Source: Pelomonas sp. Root1444
GTDB lineage: Bacteria > Pseudomonadota > Gammaproteobacteria > Burkholderiales > Burkholderiaceae_C
Length of the DNA stretch: 64,000 nt
Direction of reading: 5' to 3'
NCBI RefSeq assembly: GCF_001426885.1
Contig: NZ_LMFP01000028.1
Span: forward strand, 767,811 to 831,810
Positions 9,422 to 23,707 of this stretch are shown in pieces. Position 1 is the stretch's first letter, and each line of letters begins with the position of its first letter. Made by a program: the position numbers and the translations under genes. The notes below the pieces were generated by a model, which worked only from the letters and a program-made list of their open reading frames with translations, did not search any database and was not told the origin of the DNA.

Positions 9422-9460
9422 GGAACCTCCGGAAGGACGGGTCAGAAGAGAGGGCGCGGC

Positions 9461-9489
9461 GACAAAGGCAAAGCCCGGCGATGCCGGGC
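9461..9489 (-). terminator. Attenuator-like hairpin between pstS and pstC
   Basis: On the minus strand GCCCGGC and GCCGGGC form a 7-bp stem with a 3-nt loop, followed by TTTGCCTTTG. It lies 22 bases after pstS. A partial terminator here would let pstS be expressed more strongly than the permease genes, as expected for a periplasmic binding protein. Confidence 0.5.
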
Positions 9490-9510
9490 CATGCGGTCAG
9501 CGCCCTGGGT

Positions 9511-10560
9511 TCACTTGAAGGCGACCGGCTTGCCGGCCGTGTCCTTGATCTGGTCGGCCCACTGCTTGCGCACCAGGTTCTTCACGCTGTCGGGCAGCGG
9601 CACGTAATCGAGGTCGTCGGCCATCTTGTCGCCATTGGCGTAGGCCCAGTCGAAGAACTTCAGCGCGGCGCTGGCCTGAGCGGCCTTGTCCTGCGACTTG
9701 AACATCAGGATGTAGGTCGGGTTGGTCAGCGGCCAGGCGGCCTTGCCGGGCTGGTCGGTGGTGATCTGGTAGAAGCTCTTGGCCCAGTCGGCACCGGCCG
9801 CGGCGGCCTTGAAGGCGTCGTCGCTGGGGTTGACCCACTGGCCGTCCTTGTTCTTCAGCTGGACATAGGTCATCTTGTTCTGCTTCACATAGGCGTACTC
9901 GACGTAGCCGATGGCATTGGGCAGGCGCTGCACGAAGGCGGCGACGCCCTCGTTGCCCTTGCCGGCCGTGCCAGCCAGCCACTTGACCGTCGTGCCCTCG
10001 CCCACCTTGCTCTTCCAGTCCTCGCTGACCTTGGAGAGGTAGTTGGTGAAGATGAAGGTTGTGCCCGAGCCGTCGGCGCGGGCCACCGGGGCGATGGCGG
10101 CGTCAGGCAGCGGGACGCCAGGGTTCAACGCCGTGAGGGCCGCGTCGTTCCACTTGGTGATCTTGCCGAGGTAGATGTCGGCCAGCACGGCGCCGGTCAG
10201 CTTGATCTGGCCCGGGGCGATGCCCTTGATGTTGACGACCGGCACGACGCCGCCGATGACGGTGGGGAACTGCACCAGGCCATCCTTGGCCAGCTCTTCG
10301 TCCTTCAGCGGCATGTCGGAGGCGCCGAAGTCGACCGTCTTCGCCTTGATCTGGCGGATGCCGGCGCCGGAGCCGACCGACTGGTAGTTGATGCGGGCGC
10401 CGCTGGCCTTGTTGTAGGCATCGGCCCATTTGGCGTAGATGGGCGCGGGGAAGGTGGCGCCGGCGCCGGTCACGTCCTGGGCATGGGCCAACTGGGCGCT
10501 GGAAAGACCAGCCATGGTGGCAACGAGGGCGAGGGACCTGCTGACCTGGACAAAGTTCAT
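9511..10560 (-). CDS. pstS: Phosphate ABC transporter periplasmic substrate-binding protein PstS
   Basis: A 349-residue exported protein that captures phosphate for PstCAB. It has a signal peptide with the hydrophobic core LALVATMAGLSS ending at AHAQDV. The mature N-terminus GAGATFPAPIYAKWADAY is the family hallmark. Phosphate-binding loops include GSGAGIRQIKAKTVDFGASDMPL and the ADGSGTTFIFTNYLS block. I start at the ATG 10558-10560, which has GGAAGGT 7 nt upstream; an upstream in-frame TTG at 10578 is less likely. The gene leads the phosphate operon and has a Pho-box-like promoter. Confidence 0.97.
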   Translation of the reverse strand: MNFVQVSRSLALVATMAGLSSAQLAHAQDVTGAGATFPAPIYAKWADAYNKASGARINYQSVGSGAGIRQIKAKTVDFGASDMPLKDEELAKDGLVQFPTVIGGVVPVVNIKGIAPGQIKLTGAVLADIYLGKITKWNDAALTALNPGVPLPDAAIAPVARADGSGTTFIFTNYLSKVSEDWKSKVGEGTTVKWLAGTAGKGNEGVAAFVQRLPNAIGYVEYAYVKQNKMTYVQLKNKDGQWVNPSDDAFKAAAAGADWAKSFYQITTDQPGKAAWPLTNPTYILMFKSQDKAAQASAALKFFDWAYANGDKMADDLDYVPLPDSVKNLVRKQWADQIKDTAGKPVAFK

Positions 10561-10599
10561 CTGAGACACCTTCCGCAAGCGGTTTTGACAATGAGCGGC

Positions 10600-10633
10600 A
10601 TCCTAGGGATCGAATGTGACGTCCGCGTGACCA
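10600..10633 (-). promoter_or_regulatory. Pho box and -10 element of pstS (predicted)
   Basis: On the minus strand two GTCAC repeats spaced exactly 11 bp apart (18-bp site TGGTCACGCGGACGTCAC, 10616-10633) fit the 7+4+7 layout of a PhoB site. A -10-like TAGGAT (10600-10605) follows after 10 bases, the spacing seen at PhoB-activated promoters. The predicted transcript begins about 32 nt before the pstS ATG. Only the GTCA core matches the E. coli consensus, so the call is moderate. The rest of the 10561-10803 gap holds one further GTCA site (10701-10704) and the glmM terminator. Confidence 0.5.
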
Positions 10634-10761
10634 CCGCCGTCTCGCATCCGGGCATTGGAGCGCGCCCAACACGCTCTGTGAAGGCGTTGGAAGGGCTTTG
10701 TGACAACGTCATCTGTGATTCACGGCGGCGTCATGTTGGCCTTCAACGTCGACCGGCCACG

Positions 10762-10784
10762 AAAAAGCCGCCCTCGGGCGGCTT
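10762..10784 (-). terminator. Intrinsic terminator after glmM
   Basis: On the minus strand AAGCCGCCC and GGGCGGCTT form a 9-bp stem closed by a short loop and followed by a T run (TTTTT counting the stem end). It lies 20 bases downstream of the glmM stop and separates glmM from the pst promoter. Confidence 0.8.
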
Positions 10785-10803
10785 GAATCGTGTGCGACCA
10801 GCC

Positions 10804-12135
10804 TCAGGCGGCGATCGCGTCCACCAGGCGCTGCGCGCAGCGCTGGGCCTGTGCGGCATCCGACGCCTCCACCATGATGCGCAGCAACGGCTCGGTACCC
10901 GAGGCACGGATCAGCACCCTGCCCTTGTTGCCCAGTTCGGCAATGACGGCGGCCTGCTCCTCAGCCAGGCGGGTGCTGCCTTTCCAGTCCTGGCCGGCGG
11001 CGAGGCGCACATTGATCAGCGTCTGCGGGAACATGTCGACGCCCTGCAGCTGTTCGGCGAGGCTGCGCCCGCTGCGGCAGACGGACTGCAGCACCAGCAA
11101 CGCGCTGACGATGCCGTCGCCGGTGGTGTGCTTGTCCAGCGCCAGCAGGTGGCCCGAACCCTCGCCGCCCAGCTGCCAGCCGCGCGCAGCCAGTTCCTCC
11201 AGCACGTAGCGGTCGCCAACCTTGGCGCGTACGAACTCGACATCGCGCGAGCGCAACGCCAGCTCCACGGCCATGTTCGTCATCAGCGTGCCGACCGCGC
11301 CGGGCACGCGCAGGCCCTGGCTGAGGCGGTCGGTGACCATCGCATAGAGCAGCTCGTCGCCGTTGTAGAGGCGGCCACTGGCGTCCACCAGCTGCAAGCG
11401 GTCGGCGTCGCCGTCCAGTGCGATGCCGTAGTCGGCGCCGTTGGCCTTGACGGCCTCGACGAGCGCGCCAGGCGAGGTGGCGCCGAAACCGGCGTTGATG
11501 TTGAAGCCATCCGGCTTGCAGCCGATCGCGACGACCTCGGCGCCCAGCTCGTGGAAGACGTCCGGAGCGACGTGATAGGCCGCGCCATGGGCCGCATCGA
11601 CGACGATCTTCAGGCCCTTGAGCGTCAGGTCGGAGCCAAAGCTGTTCTTGCAGAACTCGATGTAGCGGCCGCGTGCATCCTCCAGGCGCTTGGCGCGGCC
11701 CAGGCTGGCGGAGTCCACCCATTGGGGTTCCTCGTCCAGCGCGGCCTCGACCGCCAGCTCCCAGGCGTCGGGCAGCTTTTCACCCTTGGCGGAGAAGAAC
11801 TTGATGCCGTTGTCGGCAAAGGGGTTGTGCGAGGCGCTGATGACGACACCGAGGTCCAGGCGCAGCGCACGCGTCAGGTAGGCCACGCCGGGCGTGGGCA
11901 GTGGGCCGGTCAGCAGGACGTTGACGCCGGCAGAGGCGAAGCCGGCTTCCAGCGCCGACTCGATCATGTAGCCGGAAATGCGCGTGTCCTTGCCGATCAG
12001 CACGGTCGGGCGGTTGCCGGCCTTGCGCAGCACGCGGCCGACGGCATGGCCCAGGCGCAGCATGAAGTCCGGTGTGATTGGCGCCTGGCCGACCGTGCCT
12101 CGGATGCCGTCGGTTCCAAAATACTTGCGGCCCAT
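10804..12135 (-). CDS. glmM: Phosphoglucosamine mutase GlmM
   Basis: A 443-residue cytoplasmic enzyme converting glucosamine-6-phosphate to glucosamine-1-phosphate, the step before UDP-GlcNAc for peptidoglycan and LPS. It starts [13 protein letters not shown] after the first three residues. The active-site phosphoserine loop is [18 protein letters not shown]. The Mg-binding loop is [13 protein letters not shown], and sugar-binding GEGSGHLL and phosphate-binding [12 protein letters not shown] motifs follow in order. Length matches E. coli GlmM (445). It is 12 bp downstream of folP, and the order ftsH-folP-glmM is shared with E. coli. Confidence 0.97.
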   Translation of the reverse strand: MGRKYFGTDGIRGTVGQAPITPDFMLRLGHAVGRVLRKAGNRPTVLIGKDTRISGYMIESALEAGFASAGVNVLLTGPLPTPGVAYLTRALRLDLGVVISASHNPFADNGIKFFSAKGEKLPDAWELAVEAALDEEPQWVDSASLGRAKRLEDARGRYIEFCKNSFGSDLTLKGLKIVVDAAHGAAYHVAPDVFHELGAEVVAIGCKPDGFNINAGFGATSPGALVEAVKANGADYGIALDGDADRLQLVDASGRLYNGDELLYAMVTDRLSQGLRVPGAVGTLMTNMAVELALRSRDVEFVRAKVGDRYVLEELAARGWQLGGEGSGHLLALDKHTTGDGIVSALLVLQSVCRSGRSLAEQLQGVDMFPQTLINVRLAAGQDWKGSTRLAEEQAAVIAELGNKGRVLIRASGTEPLLRIMVEASDAAQAQRCAQRLVDAIAA

Positions 12136-12147
12136 TGAACTCTTCCT

Positions 12148-12990
12148 TTATTCGATGGACGCGATTTTCGCCGCATCGACGGCAGCCCAGACCTTGAGGG
12201 CGTCCACCGTCGCGGCGACATCGTGCACACGCAGCACGTTGGCGCCCGAGCTGACGGCCCGCAGCGCCGCGGCCAGGCTGGCGGCCAGGCGCTGGTCCAC
12301 CGGCCGGCCGGTGATGTCGCCCAGCGTGCGCTTGCGGGACCAGCCCACCAACAGCGGGTACCCCAGCCCGGTCAGCCGCTGCTGGCCGGCCAGCAAGCGC
12401 AGGTTGTGCCCGGCGTTCTTGGCGAAGCCGTAGCCGGGGTCCAGCGCGATGGCATCGGCCGGGATGCCCGAGCCCCGCGCCGCCTGGGCGCGCTGCGCCA
12501 GGAAGGCGCCGACCTCGGCGACGACGTCGTCATAGACCGCCAGGTCCATCATGGACGCCGGCTCGCCGCGCATGTGCATCAGGCAGACGCCCGCGCCGCT
12601 GCCCGCGACGGCCGCCAGCGCGCCGGGCATCTGCAGGGCCTGCACGTCGTTCACGATGTCCGCGCCGGCGTCCAGCGCGCGCCGCATGATCTCCGGCTTG
12701 TAGGTGTCGACCGAGACGGGCACGCCGAGCGTCACGGCAGCGGCGAGGACGCCGGCGATGCGCGCCCATTCGGCGTCAGCGTCGAGGCGCGGCGCGCCCG
12801 GGCGCGTGGATTCGCCGCCGATGTCCAGGATGTCTGCGCCCTCTGCCACCAGGCGCTCGCAATGCGCGATGGCCGCGCGTGTGTCGTCATGCCGGCCACC
12901 GTCCGAGAAGGAGTCGGGGGTCACATTGACGATGGCCATCACCCGGGGGCTGCCCAGGTCGATGCGGAAGCGGCGGGTCTGCCAGTGCAT
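12148..12990 (-). CDS. folP: Dihydropteroate synthase FolP
   Basis: A 280-residue cytoplasmic enzyme that joins p-aminobenzoate to dihydropterin pyrophosphate in folate synthesis. The family blocks are all present: MAIVNVTPDSFSDGG near the N-terminus, DIGGESTRPGAP, VSVDTYKPEIMRRAL, DIVNDVQAL and the C-terminal GWSRKRTLGDITG plus VLRVHDVAATVDAL. The ATG at 12988-12990 (MHWQTRRF) gives the same N-terminal length as E. coli FolP. This start codon directly abuts the T-tract of the ftsH terminator hairpin, and no Shine-Dalgarno sequence is visible between them, which is unusual. glmM follows after 12 bp. Confidence 0.95.
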   Translation of the reverse strand: MHWQTRRFRIDLGSPRVMAIVNVTPDSFSDGGRHDDTRAAIAHCERLVAEGADILDIGGESTRPGAPRLDADAEWARIAGVLAAAVTLGVPVSVDTYKPEIMRRALDAGADIVNDVQALQMPGALAAVAGSGAGVCLMHMRGEPASMMDLAVYDDVVAEVGAFLAQRAQAARGSGIPADAIALDPGYGFAKNAGHNLRLLAGQQRLTGLGYPLLVGWSRKRTLGDITGRPVDQRLAASLAAALRAVSSGANVLRVHDVAATVDALKVWAAVDAAKIASIE

Positions 12991-13018
12991 AAAAAAGGGC
13001 CCGGTGGAAGCCGGGCCC
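12991..13018 (-). terminator. Terminator hairpin between ftsH and folP
   Basis: On the minus strand GGGCCCGG and CCGGGCCC form an 8-bp, all-GC stem with a 6-nt loop, followed by six T residues. The T run ends exactly at the folP start codon. The hairpin begins 17 bases after the ftsH stop. It should terminate most ftsH transcripts while leaving folP with no room for a normal ribosome site. Confidence 0.8.
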
Positions 13019-13034
13019 GTCGGTTGGGTGAGGA

Positions 13035-14939
<1,905 letters not shown>

Positions 14940-15024
14940 TACGACTCCTTGGCCCTGATGGCCCAGCGCGGGTTTCAGGACAGTGGGGGCGATTTTAGGG
15001 TCGGCAAGGGGTCCGACCCTGTAA

Positions 15025-15699
15025 TCAGGGGTGTTTCAGCCCGAGGCCGACCAAGAATGTCTCGGAAGACCGTATCCGCGAGGCCTTGGGCTTGACCGTC
15101 TTGACGGTTTTGAAGCGCTCCCGGAACAGCTGGACGAGCTCGTTGTAACCACTGCCATGGAAGACCTTGGCAACCAGCGCGCCGTCGGGTTTGAGGTGCT
15201 GACCGGCAAAGTCCACCGCCAGTTCCACCAGGCCGGAGATGCGGGCGGCATCGGTGGAAGCAATGCCCGACAGGTTGGGCGCCATGTCCGACACCACCAC
15301 ATCCACCGGCCGGCCGGCGAGCGCCGCTTCGAGCTGCGCGTAGACGGCTTCGTCATGAAAGTCGCCCTGGATGAAATGCACGCCCTCGATGGGCTCGAAC
15401 TCCAGCAGGTCCAGCGCGATGATGGAGCCGTTCAGCTGCCCCACTGCCGCGCCGCCCTGCCCCGCCTCCTTGGGTGCGAACTTGCGGCGCAGGTACTGGC
15501 TCCAGGCCCCCGGCGTCGCCCCGAGGTCGACGACGACCTGGCCCGGGCGGATCAGCTTCAGCTCTTCGTCGATCTCCTTGAGCTTGTAAGCCGCGCGAGA
15601 CCGATAACCGTCTTTCTGCGCCTGCTGCACATAGGGATCCGACACATGGTTGTTCAACCACGCCTTGTTGAGCTTTTTGCTTTTGGTCTGAGTTTTCAT
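15025..15699 (-). CDS. rlmE: 23S rRNA 2'-O-methyltransferase RlmE (FtsJ/RrmJ)
   Basis: A 224-residue SAM-dependent enzyme that methylates the 2'-OH of U2552 in the 23S rRNA A-loop, needed for late 50S assembly. The start is basic ([18 protein letters not shown]) followed by [15 protein letters not shown]. The SAM-binding motif is [16 protein letters not shown], the catalytic Asp region is [12 protein letters not shown], and [19 protein letters not shown] carries the catalytic Lys. The family C-terminus [16 protein letters not shown] is intact. It diverges from yhbY with only 20 bp between start codons and precedes ftsH as in E. coli. Confidence 0.97.
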   Translation of the reverse strand: MKTQTKSKKLNKAWLNNHVSDPYVQQAQKDGYRSRAAYKLKEIDEELKLIRPGQVVVDLGATPGAWSQYLRRKFAPKEAGQGGAAVGQLNGSIIALDLLEFEPIEGVHFIQGDFHDEAVYAQLEAALAGRPVDVVVSDMAPNLSGIASTDAARISGLVELAVDFAGQHLKPDGALVAKVFHGSGYNELVQLFRERFKTVKTVKPKASRIRSSETFLVGLGLKHP

Positions 15700-15719
15700 G
15701 CGGAAACGATAATAGGCAG

Positions 15720-16196
15720 ATGCCCCAAATCAACCTGACTCCTGCCCAGCGCAAGGACAAGCGCGCCGATGCTCACCATCTCGACCCGGTCGTGATGATC
15801 GGCGGCGACGGCCTCACCCCCGCCGTCGTCAAGGAAACCGATGCCGCGCTCAATGCGCACGGCCTGATCAAGGTGCGGGTGCTGGGCGACGACCGCACGG
15901 CCCGCGAAGCCATGTTCGCCCAGCTCTGCGACGAGCTGAATGCCGCGCCCATCCAGCACATCGGCAAGCTGCTGGTGCTGTGGCGCCCGATCCCGGAAAA
16001 AGCCGCCGCCGAGCGCAGCGACACCATGCCCGGTCCGCGCGTCGTCAAGATCGTCAAGTTCTCCAAGAGCGGCAATGGCCGCCCCCAGGTGAACAAGGTC
16101 AAGGTCATGGGCAACCAGCGCGTGACCCAGGGCGGCGAGATCAAGCGCGCCAAGAAGCGCCGCATGGTCAGCGTCAAGAAGAACGCGGCGGAGTAA
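15720..16196 (+). CDS. yhbY: CRM-domain ribosome assembly protein YhbY
   Basis: A 158-residue RNA-binding protein of the CRS1/YhbY family, linked to pre-50S ribosomal subunits. The CRM domain fills the first 95 residues: [20 protein letters not shown], the GxxG-like turn [10 protein letters not shown], and [13 protein letters not shown]. coli YhbY is only 97 residues; here a basic tail of about 60 residues ends in [14 protein letters not shown] and could add RNA contacts. The 20-bp gap to divergent rlmE contains ATAATAGG, which may serve as a -10 region in both directions. Its 3' end overlaps the convergent DUF4149 gene by 23 bp. Confidence 0.92.
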   Translation: MPQINLTPAQRKDKRADAHHLDPVVMIGGDGLTPAVVKETDAALNAHGLIKVRVLGDDRTAREAMFAQLCDELNAAPIQHIGKLLVLWRPIPEKAAAERSDTMPGPRVVKIVKFSKSGNGRPQVNKVKVMGNQRVTQGGEIKRAKKRRMVSVKKNAAE

Positions 16197-16623
16197 GGCG
16201 CCAGGCCAGGGCCAGCACGGCCAGGCCCTTGACCGCGAAGAAGGCCAGCGAGGCGCCGTGCAGCGCCGCGAACGAGGCCACGCCCGCCCCGGTCCGCGCC
16301 TGTGCCATCAAGGGCTGCAGGCCGTAGTAGCCGGCAATGGTGCAGAACAACGCCACGGCCGGCAGCAGCAGTGCCGCGGAGAAGATGCCACCCGCGGCAC
16401 CCGCTTCGGCGGCATCACGCTGGCGGCGGCGCTCCAGCAGCATCAGGATCAGCGCTGCCGCGAGGCTGACCTGGGCGTCGATGTTGAACAGCCGCGCGAC
16501 CAGCGCGCCGGCCTGCGCCCGCTCCAGCACCGCGAAGGCGCTGGGCGCGGCGCCGAAGGCCACACACAGCAAAAAGCCGCCCCACAGGGCGGCCAGCAGC
16601 GCCTGAACGCGGGCCAACATCAC
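16174..16623 (-). CDS. DUF4149 family membrane protein
   Basis: A 149-residue, mostly hydrophobic protein with about four membrane segments: [20 protein letters not shown], the first after a short N-terminus; [33 protein letters not shown]; and [18 protein letters not shown]. This layout fits the DUF4149 family, often found beside greA in betaproteobacteria. No function is established. Its ATG overlaps the greA stop by 4 bp, so it is translated with greA. Its 3' end overlaps yhbY by 23 bp. Confidence 0.75.
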   Translation of the reverse strand: MMLARVQALLAALWGGFLLCVAFGAAPSAFAVLERAQAGALVARLFNIDAQVSLAAALILMLLERRRQRDAAEAGAAGGIFSAALLLPAVALFCTIAGYYGLQPLMAQARTGAGVASFAALHGASLAFFAVKGLAVLALAWRLTPPRSS

Positions 16624-17096
16624 TCGTAGCGGACTTCGACGATCTCGTAGCGCTTGATACCGCCGGGCGCCTGGACTTCCGCCACATCGCCGGCTTCCTT
16701 GCCGATCAGCGCGCGCGCGATGGGCGAACCGACGGAAATGCGGCCCAGTTTGATGTCGGCCTCGTCGTCGCCGGTGATCTGGTAGGTCACCTCGGTGCCG
16801 CTGGCCTCTTCCTCGAGGTCCACCGTCGCGCCGAAGACCACGCGGCCACCGGCATCCAGCGTCGACGGGTCGATGATCTGCGCCGCGGCGAGCTTGCCTT
16901 CGATCTCGAGGATGCGGCCTTCGATGAAGCCCTGCTTGTCCTTGGCAGCGTCGTACTCGGCGTTCTCGCTCAGGTCACCCTGGGCGCGCGCCTCGGCAAT
17001 GGCCTGGACGACGGCGTGACGCTCGACGGTCTTGAGGCGGTGCAGCTCGGCCTTGAGCGCCTCGGCGCCGCGCTTGGTCAGGGGAATGGTCGTCAT
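16620..17096 (-). CDS. greA: Transcript cleavage factor GreA
   Basis: A 158-residue factor that enters the RNA polymerase secondary channel and triggers cleavage of backtracked RNA. The N-terminal coiled coil starts [21 protein letters not shown] and carries the tip motif [17 protein letters not shown] with its acidic catalytic residues. The C-terminal FKBP-like domain follows ([23 protein letters not shown]). Length equals E. coli GreA (158). It is separated from upstream carB by a strong terminator, so it has its own promoter in the 17097-17112 region or just inside the carB trailer. Confidence 0.97.
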   Translation of the reverse strand: MTTIPLTKRGAEALKAELHRLKTVERHAVVQAIAEARAQGDLSENAEYDAAKDKQGFIEGRILEIEGKLAAAQIIDPSTLDAGGRVVFGATVDLEEEASGTEVTYQITGDDEADIKLGRISVGSPIARALIGKEAGDVAEVQAPGGIKRYEIVEVRYE

Positions 17097-17112
17097 GTCA
17101 AAACTCGATAGG

Positions 17113-17159
17113 CAAAAAGAGTTCCGCCGCTGCGGCCCGGTCGGGCTGCTGCGGCGGAA
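17113..17159 (-). terminator. Intrinsic terminator after carB
   Basis: On the minus strand TTCCGCCGC (17151-17159) pairs with GCGGCGGAA (17122-17130), extended inside by further GC pairing, and is followed by CTCTTTTTG. It starts 15 bases after the carB stop and ends the carA-lysE-carB transcript before greA. Confidence 0.75.
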
Positions 17160-17174
17160 TCGATGGCCTGTAGT

Positions 17175-20465
<3,291 letters not shown>

Positions 20466-20480
20466 GGCTTGCGAGTCTGC

Positions 20481-21122
20481 TTAGAGCGTGGCCGTGGCCA
20501 GCTTGGCCCCGAACCCAACGAAAAGTGCACCGACGCCGGCATTGGCGGCGCCGGAGAGTCGACGCCGCGCGCGGAAGGCCGCTGCGAGGCGGGCGCCGGC
20601 AAAGATCAGCGTCGAGAGATAGAGGAAGCTGAAGCCCTGGATGATGGAACCCAGGATCAGGAAGGTCAGCGCGGGATGCGGGTAGGCCGGATCGACGAAC
20701 TGGATGAAGAAGGACAGCAGGAAGGCGATGGCCTTGGGGTTCAGCAGGCTGACGACCAGCGCCTTGCGGAAGGGCTGACTCGCGTCGACGGCGCGCGGCG
20801 CCGCGTCGGCCTTGGCATCACCGCGCCAGCTGCTCACCGCGCCGCGCAGCAGTTGCAGGCCGATCCAGCCCAGGTAGACGGCGCCGACCATCTTCACGAC
20901 GAAAAAGATCTGCGGGCTGGCCATCAGCAGCGACGCGCCGCCCGCGGCCGCGGCCGTCATCAGCACCGTGTCGCCCACGAACACGCCGCACGCCGCCGTG
21001 TAGCCGGCACGCACGCCGCGTTGGGCGGCGACGGACAGCACGTACAGCGAGTTGGGCCCCGGCAGCAGGATGATGAAGATCGCAGCCGCCAGGAAGGTGC
21101 CGAGGTCGGTGATGCCGAACAT
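20481..21122 (-). CDS. LysE/RhtB family amino-acid exporter
   Basis: A 213-residue inner-membrane protein of the LysE/RhtB/LeuE exporter family. The family signature lies near the N-terminus (IILLPGPNSLYVLSVAAQRG), followed by GVFVGDTVLM. About six hydrophobic segments are present, and LNPKAIAFLLSFFIQFVDP is the second conserved block. The exported amino acid cannot be predicted. The gene sits between carA and carB with gaps of 10 and 15 bp and must be co-transcribed with them, an arrangement seen in other Burkholderiales. Confidence 0.88.
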   Translation of the reverse strand: MFGITDLGTFLAAAIFIILLPGPNSLYVLSVAAQRGVRAGYTAACGVFVGDTVLMTAAAAGGASLLMASPQIFFVVKMVGAVYLGWIGLQLLRGAVSSWRGDAKADAAPRAVDASQPFRKALVVSLLNPKAIAFLLSFFIQFVDPAYPHPALTFLILGSIIQGFSFLYLSTLIFAGARLAAAFRARRRLSGAANAGVGALFVGFGAKLATATL

Positions 21123-21132
21123 CTGCGCGTCC

Positions 21133-22293
<1,161 letters not shown>

Positions 22294-22408
22294 AAAGGTC
22301 TCCGCAAGTGGGGCGCGTGCCCAGCATCAACCCGTCTGAAGACGGATCAACTTGAAGAAACCGAGGGGTTTGGCGCCGGGCAGCGATGGGGTTCAGGTAA
22401 ACCCATCG

Positions 22409-22414
22409 AGTATA
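22409..22414 (-). promoter_or_regulatory. Candidate -10 element for carA
   Basis: On the minus strand TATACT lies about 115 bases upstream of the carA start. No good -35 is visible at 17 bp. Just downstream an imperfect hairpin (22385-22406, arms GATGGGGTT/AAACCCATC) lies in the predicted leader. Pyrimidine and arginine control of carAB is known in enterics; nothing here proves it. Confidence 0.25.
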
Positions 22415-22460
22415 GCCGACTGGGGTTAGTACCGAGGCTTCGTGACCGGCTCGTGACGGC

Positions 22461-22862
22461 TCAAAGTGCCGCGATGCCCGCCTTGGCGATCTCGGCGTCT
22501 TCGCTGGACTTGACGCCGCTCACACCCACCGCACCGACGCACTGGCCATCCACCAGGATCGGCACGCCGCCCTCCAGCAGGCCATGCATGCCGGGCACGC
22601 TGAGGAAGGACTGGCGACCGCCGTTGATCATGTCTTCGTACACCTTGGACTCACGCCGGCCCAGTGCCGCGGTGTGCGCCTTGGCGGGCGCAAATAAAGC
22701 CGAACTGGGAGAAGCACCGTCGAGCCGCTGCAGCGACAGCAGATGGCCGCCCGCATCGACGATGGCAATCGTCACCGCCCAGCCCTTGCTCTGGGCGTGA
22801 GCCTCGGCAGCCGCAGCAATGCGCTTGACGTCGGCGAATTCGAGTTGGAGTTGCTGTTTCAT
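22461..22862 (-). CDS. GlcG/HbpS family protein (DUF336)
   Basis: A 133-residue small protein of the GlcG/HbpS family (formerly DUF336). Typical blocks are visible: AHAQSKGWAVTIAIVDAGGHLLSLQRLDGA in the first half and GGVPILVDGQCVGAVGVSG in the second, with the closing DAEIAKAGIAAL. Family members bind heme or act as accessory proteins in glycolate or diol metabolism, but most have no proven role. There is no signal peptide. It is a lone minus-strand gene between carA (upstream region shared) and the divergent BI-1 gene. Confidence 0.82.
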   Translation of the reverse strand: MKQQLQLEFADVKRIAAAAEAHAQSKGWAVTIAIVDAGGHLLSLQRLDGASPSSALFAPAKAHTAALGRRESKVYEDMINGGRQSFLSVPGMHGLLEGGVPILVDGQCVGAVGVSGVKSSEDAEIAKAGIAAL

Positions 22863-22911
22863 GGTCTTGCTTTCGAGGAGGGAATCCCAATGTAGCTGCC
22901 CGGCACCGGCC

Positions 22912-22917
22912 TAGAAT
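22912..22917 (+). promoter_or_regulatory. Candidate -10 element for the BI-1 family gene
   Basis: TAGAAT in the context CTAGAATCGG lies 38 bases before the ATG at 22955, which itself has the strong ribosome site GGAGGA. The -35 is not clear. Confidence 0.35.
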
Positions 22918-22954
22918 CGGCGCCAGTTTCCCATTCGTCCTTCGGAGGATCGCC

Positions 22955-23647
22955 ATGAACGAAAGCCTGCAAACCCAATACGGCTATGCCAGTGCGGGCC
23001 TTGCTGCCGACCGTCAGCGCGTGCTGCGCAACACCTACTGGCTGCTGGCCCTGTCCCTCGTACCCACGGTGCTGGGCGCTTGGATCGGCGTCGCGACCGG
23101 CCTGTTCGCCACCATGAGCCCGGGCATGAGCGCGCTGGTCTTCTTCGTTGGCGCCTTCGGGCTGATGTTCGTCGTCGAGAAAACGAAGGGCAGCGCCGTC
23201 GGCGTCGCCGCCCTGCTCGGCTTCACCTTCTTCATGGGCCTGATGCTGTCGCGCCTGGTCGGCCACGTGCTGGGCTACAAGAACGGCACCTCGCTGGTCA
23301 TGACGGCCTTCGGCGGCACCGCGGTGGTGTTCTTCACGATGGCCAGCCTGGCCACCGTCATCAAGCGCGACCTGTCCTCGATGGGCAAGTTCCTGCTCGT
23401 CGGCGCCGTCATCCTGATGGTGGCCGGCATCGCCAACATCTTCCTGCAGTCGTCGGCGCTGATGCTGACCATCCTGGTGCTGGCGCTGGGCGTGTTCTCG
23501 GCCTTCATGCTGTACGACATCAAGCGCGTCATCGACGGCGGCGAGACCAACTACATCAGTGCGACGCTGGCCATCTACCTGGACATCTACAACGTGTTCC
23601 AGAGCCTGCTGTCGCTGCTCGGCATCTTCGGCGGTGACCGCGACTGA
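22955..23647 (+). CDS. Bax inhibitor-1 (BI-1/YccA) family membrane protein
   Basis: A 230-residue inner-membrane protein with seven hydrophobic segments, for example YWLLALSLVPTVLGAWIGV and FLLVGAVILMVAGIANIFL. The BI-1 signature region near the C-terminus is visible: AFMLYDIKRVIDGGETNYISATLAIYLDIYNVF in pieces, with the conserved Asp residues of the family. E. coli relatives are YccA, which modulates FtsH proteolysis, and YbhL. The ATG at 22955 has GGAGGA 8 nt upstream. A probable bidirectional terminator follows. Confidence 0.92.
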   Translation: MNESLQTQYGYASAGLAADRQRVLRNTYWLLALSLVPTVLGAWIGVATGLFATMSPGMSALVFFVGAFGLMFVVEKTKGSAVGVAALLGFTFFMGLMLSRLVGHVLGYKNGTSLVMTAFGGTAVVFFTMASLATVIKRDLSSMGKFLLVGAVILMVAGIANIFLQSSALMLTILVLALGVFSAFMLYDIKRVIDGGETNYISATLAIYLDIYNVFQSLLSLLGIFGGDRD

Positions 23648-23666
23648 GCAAGGCCAACCACCATGA

Positions 23667-23695
23667 AAAAGGCGGCCTCGGCCGCCTTTCTTTTC
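23667..23695. terminator. Bidirectional terminator between BI-1 gene and GH5 gene
   Basis: AAAGGCGGCC (23668-23677) pairs with GGCCGCCTTT (23680-23689) across a 2-4 nt loop. It has a T-rich tail on the plus strand (TTTCTTTTC) and A residues on the left that give a T run on the minus strand. It sits between two converging genes and can serve both. Confidence 0.8.
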
Positions 23696-23707
23696 GGCGG
23701 CAGCCGC

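Noticed and set aside
9292-12138. 948-residue plus-strand frame spanning pstS and glmM
   Set aside because: It runs antisense to two well-identified genes and the terminator and promoter between them; composition is typical of a shadow frame.
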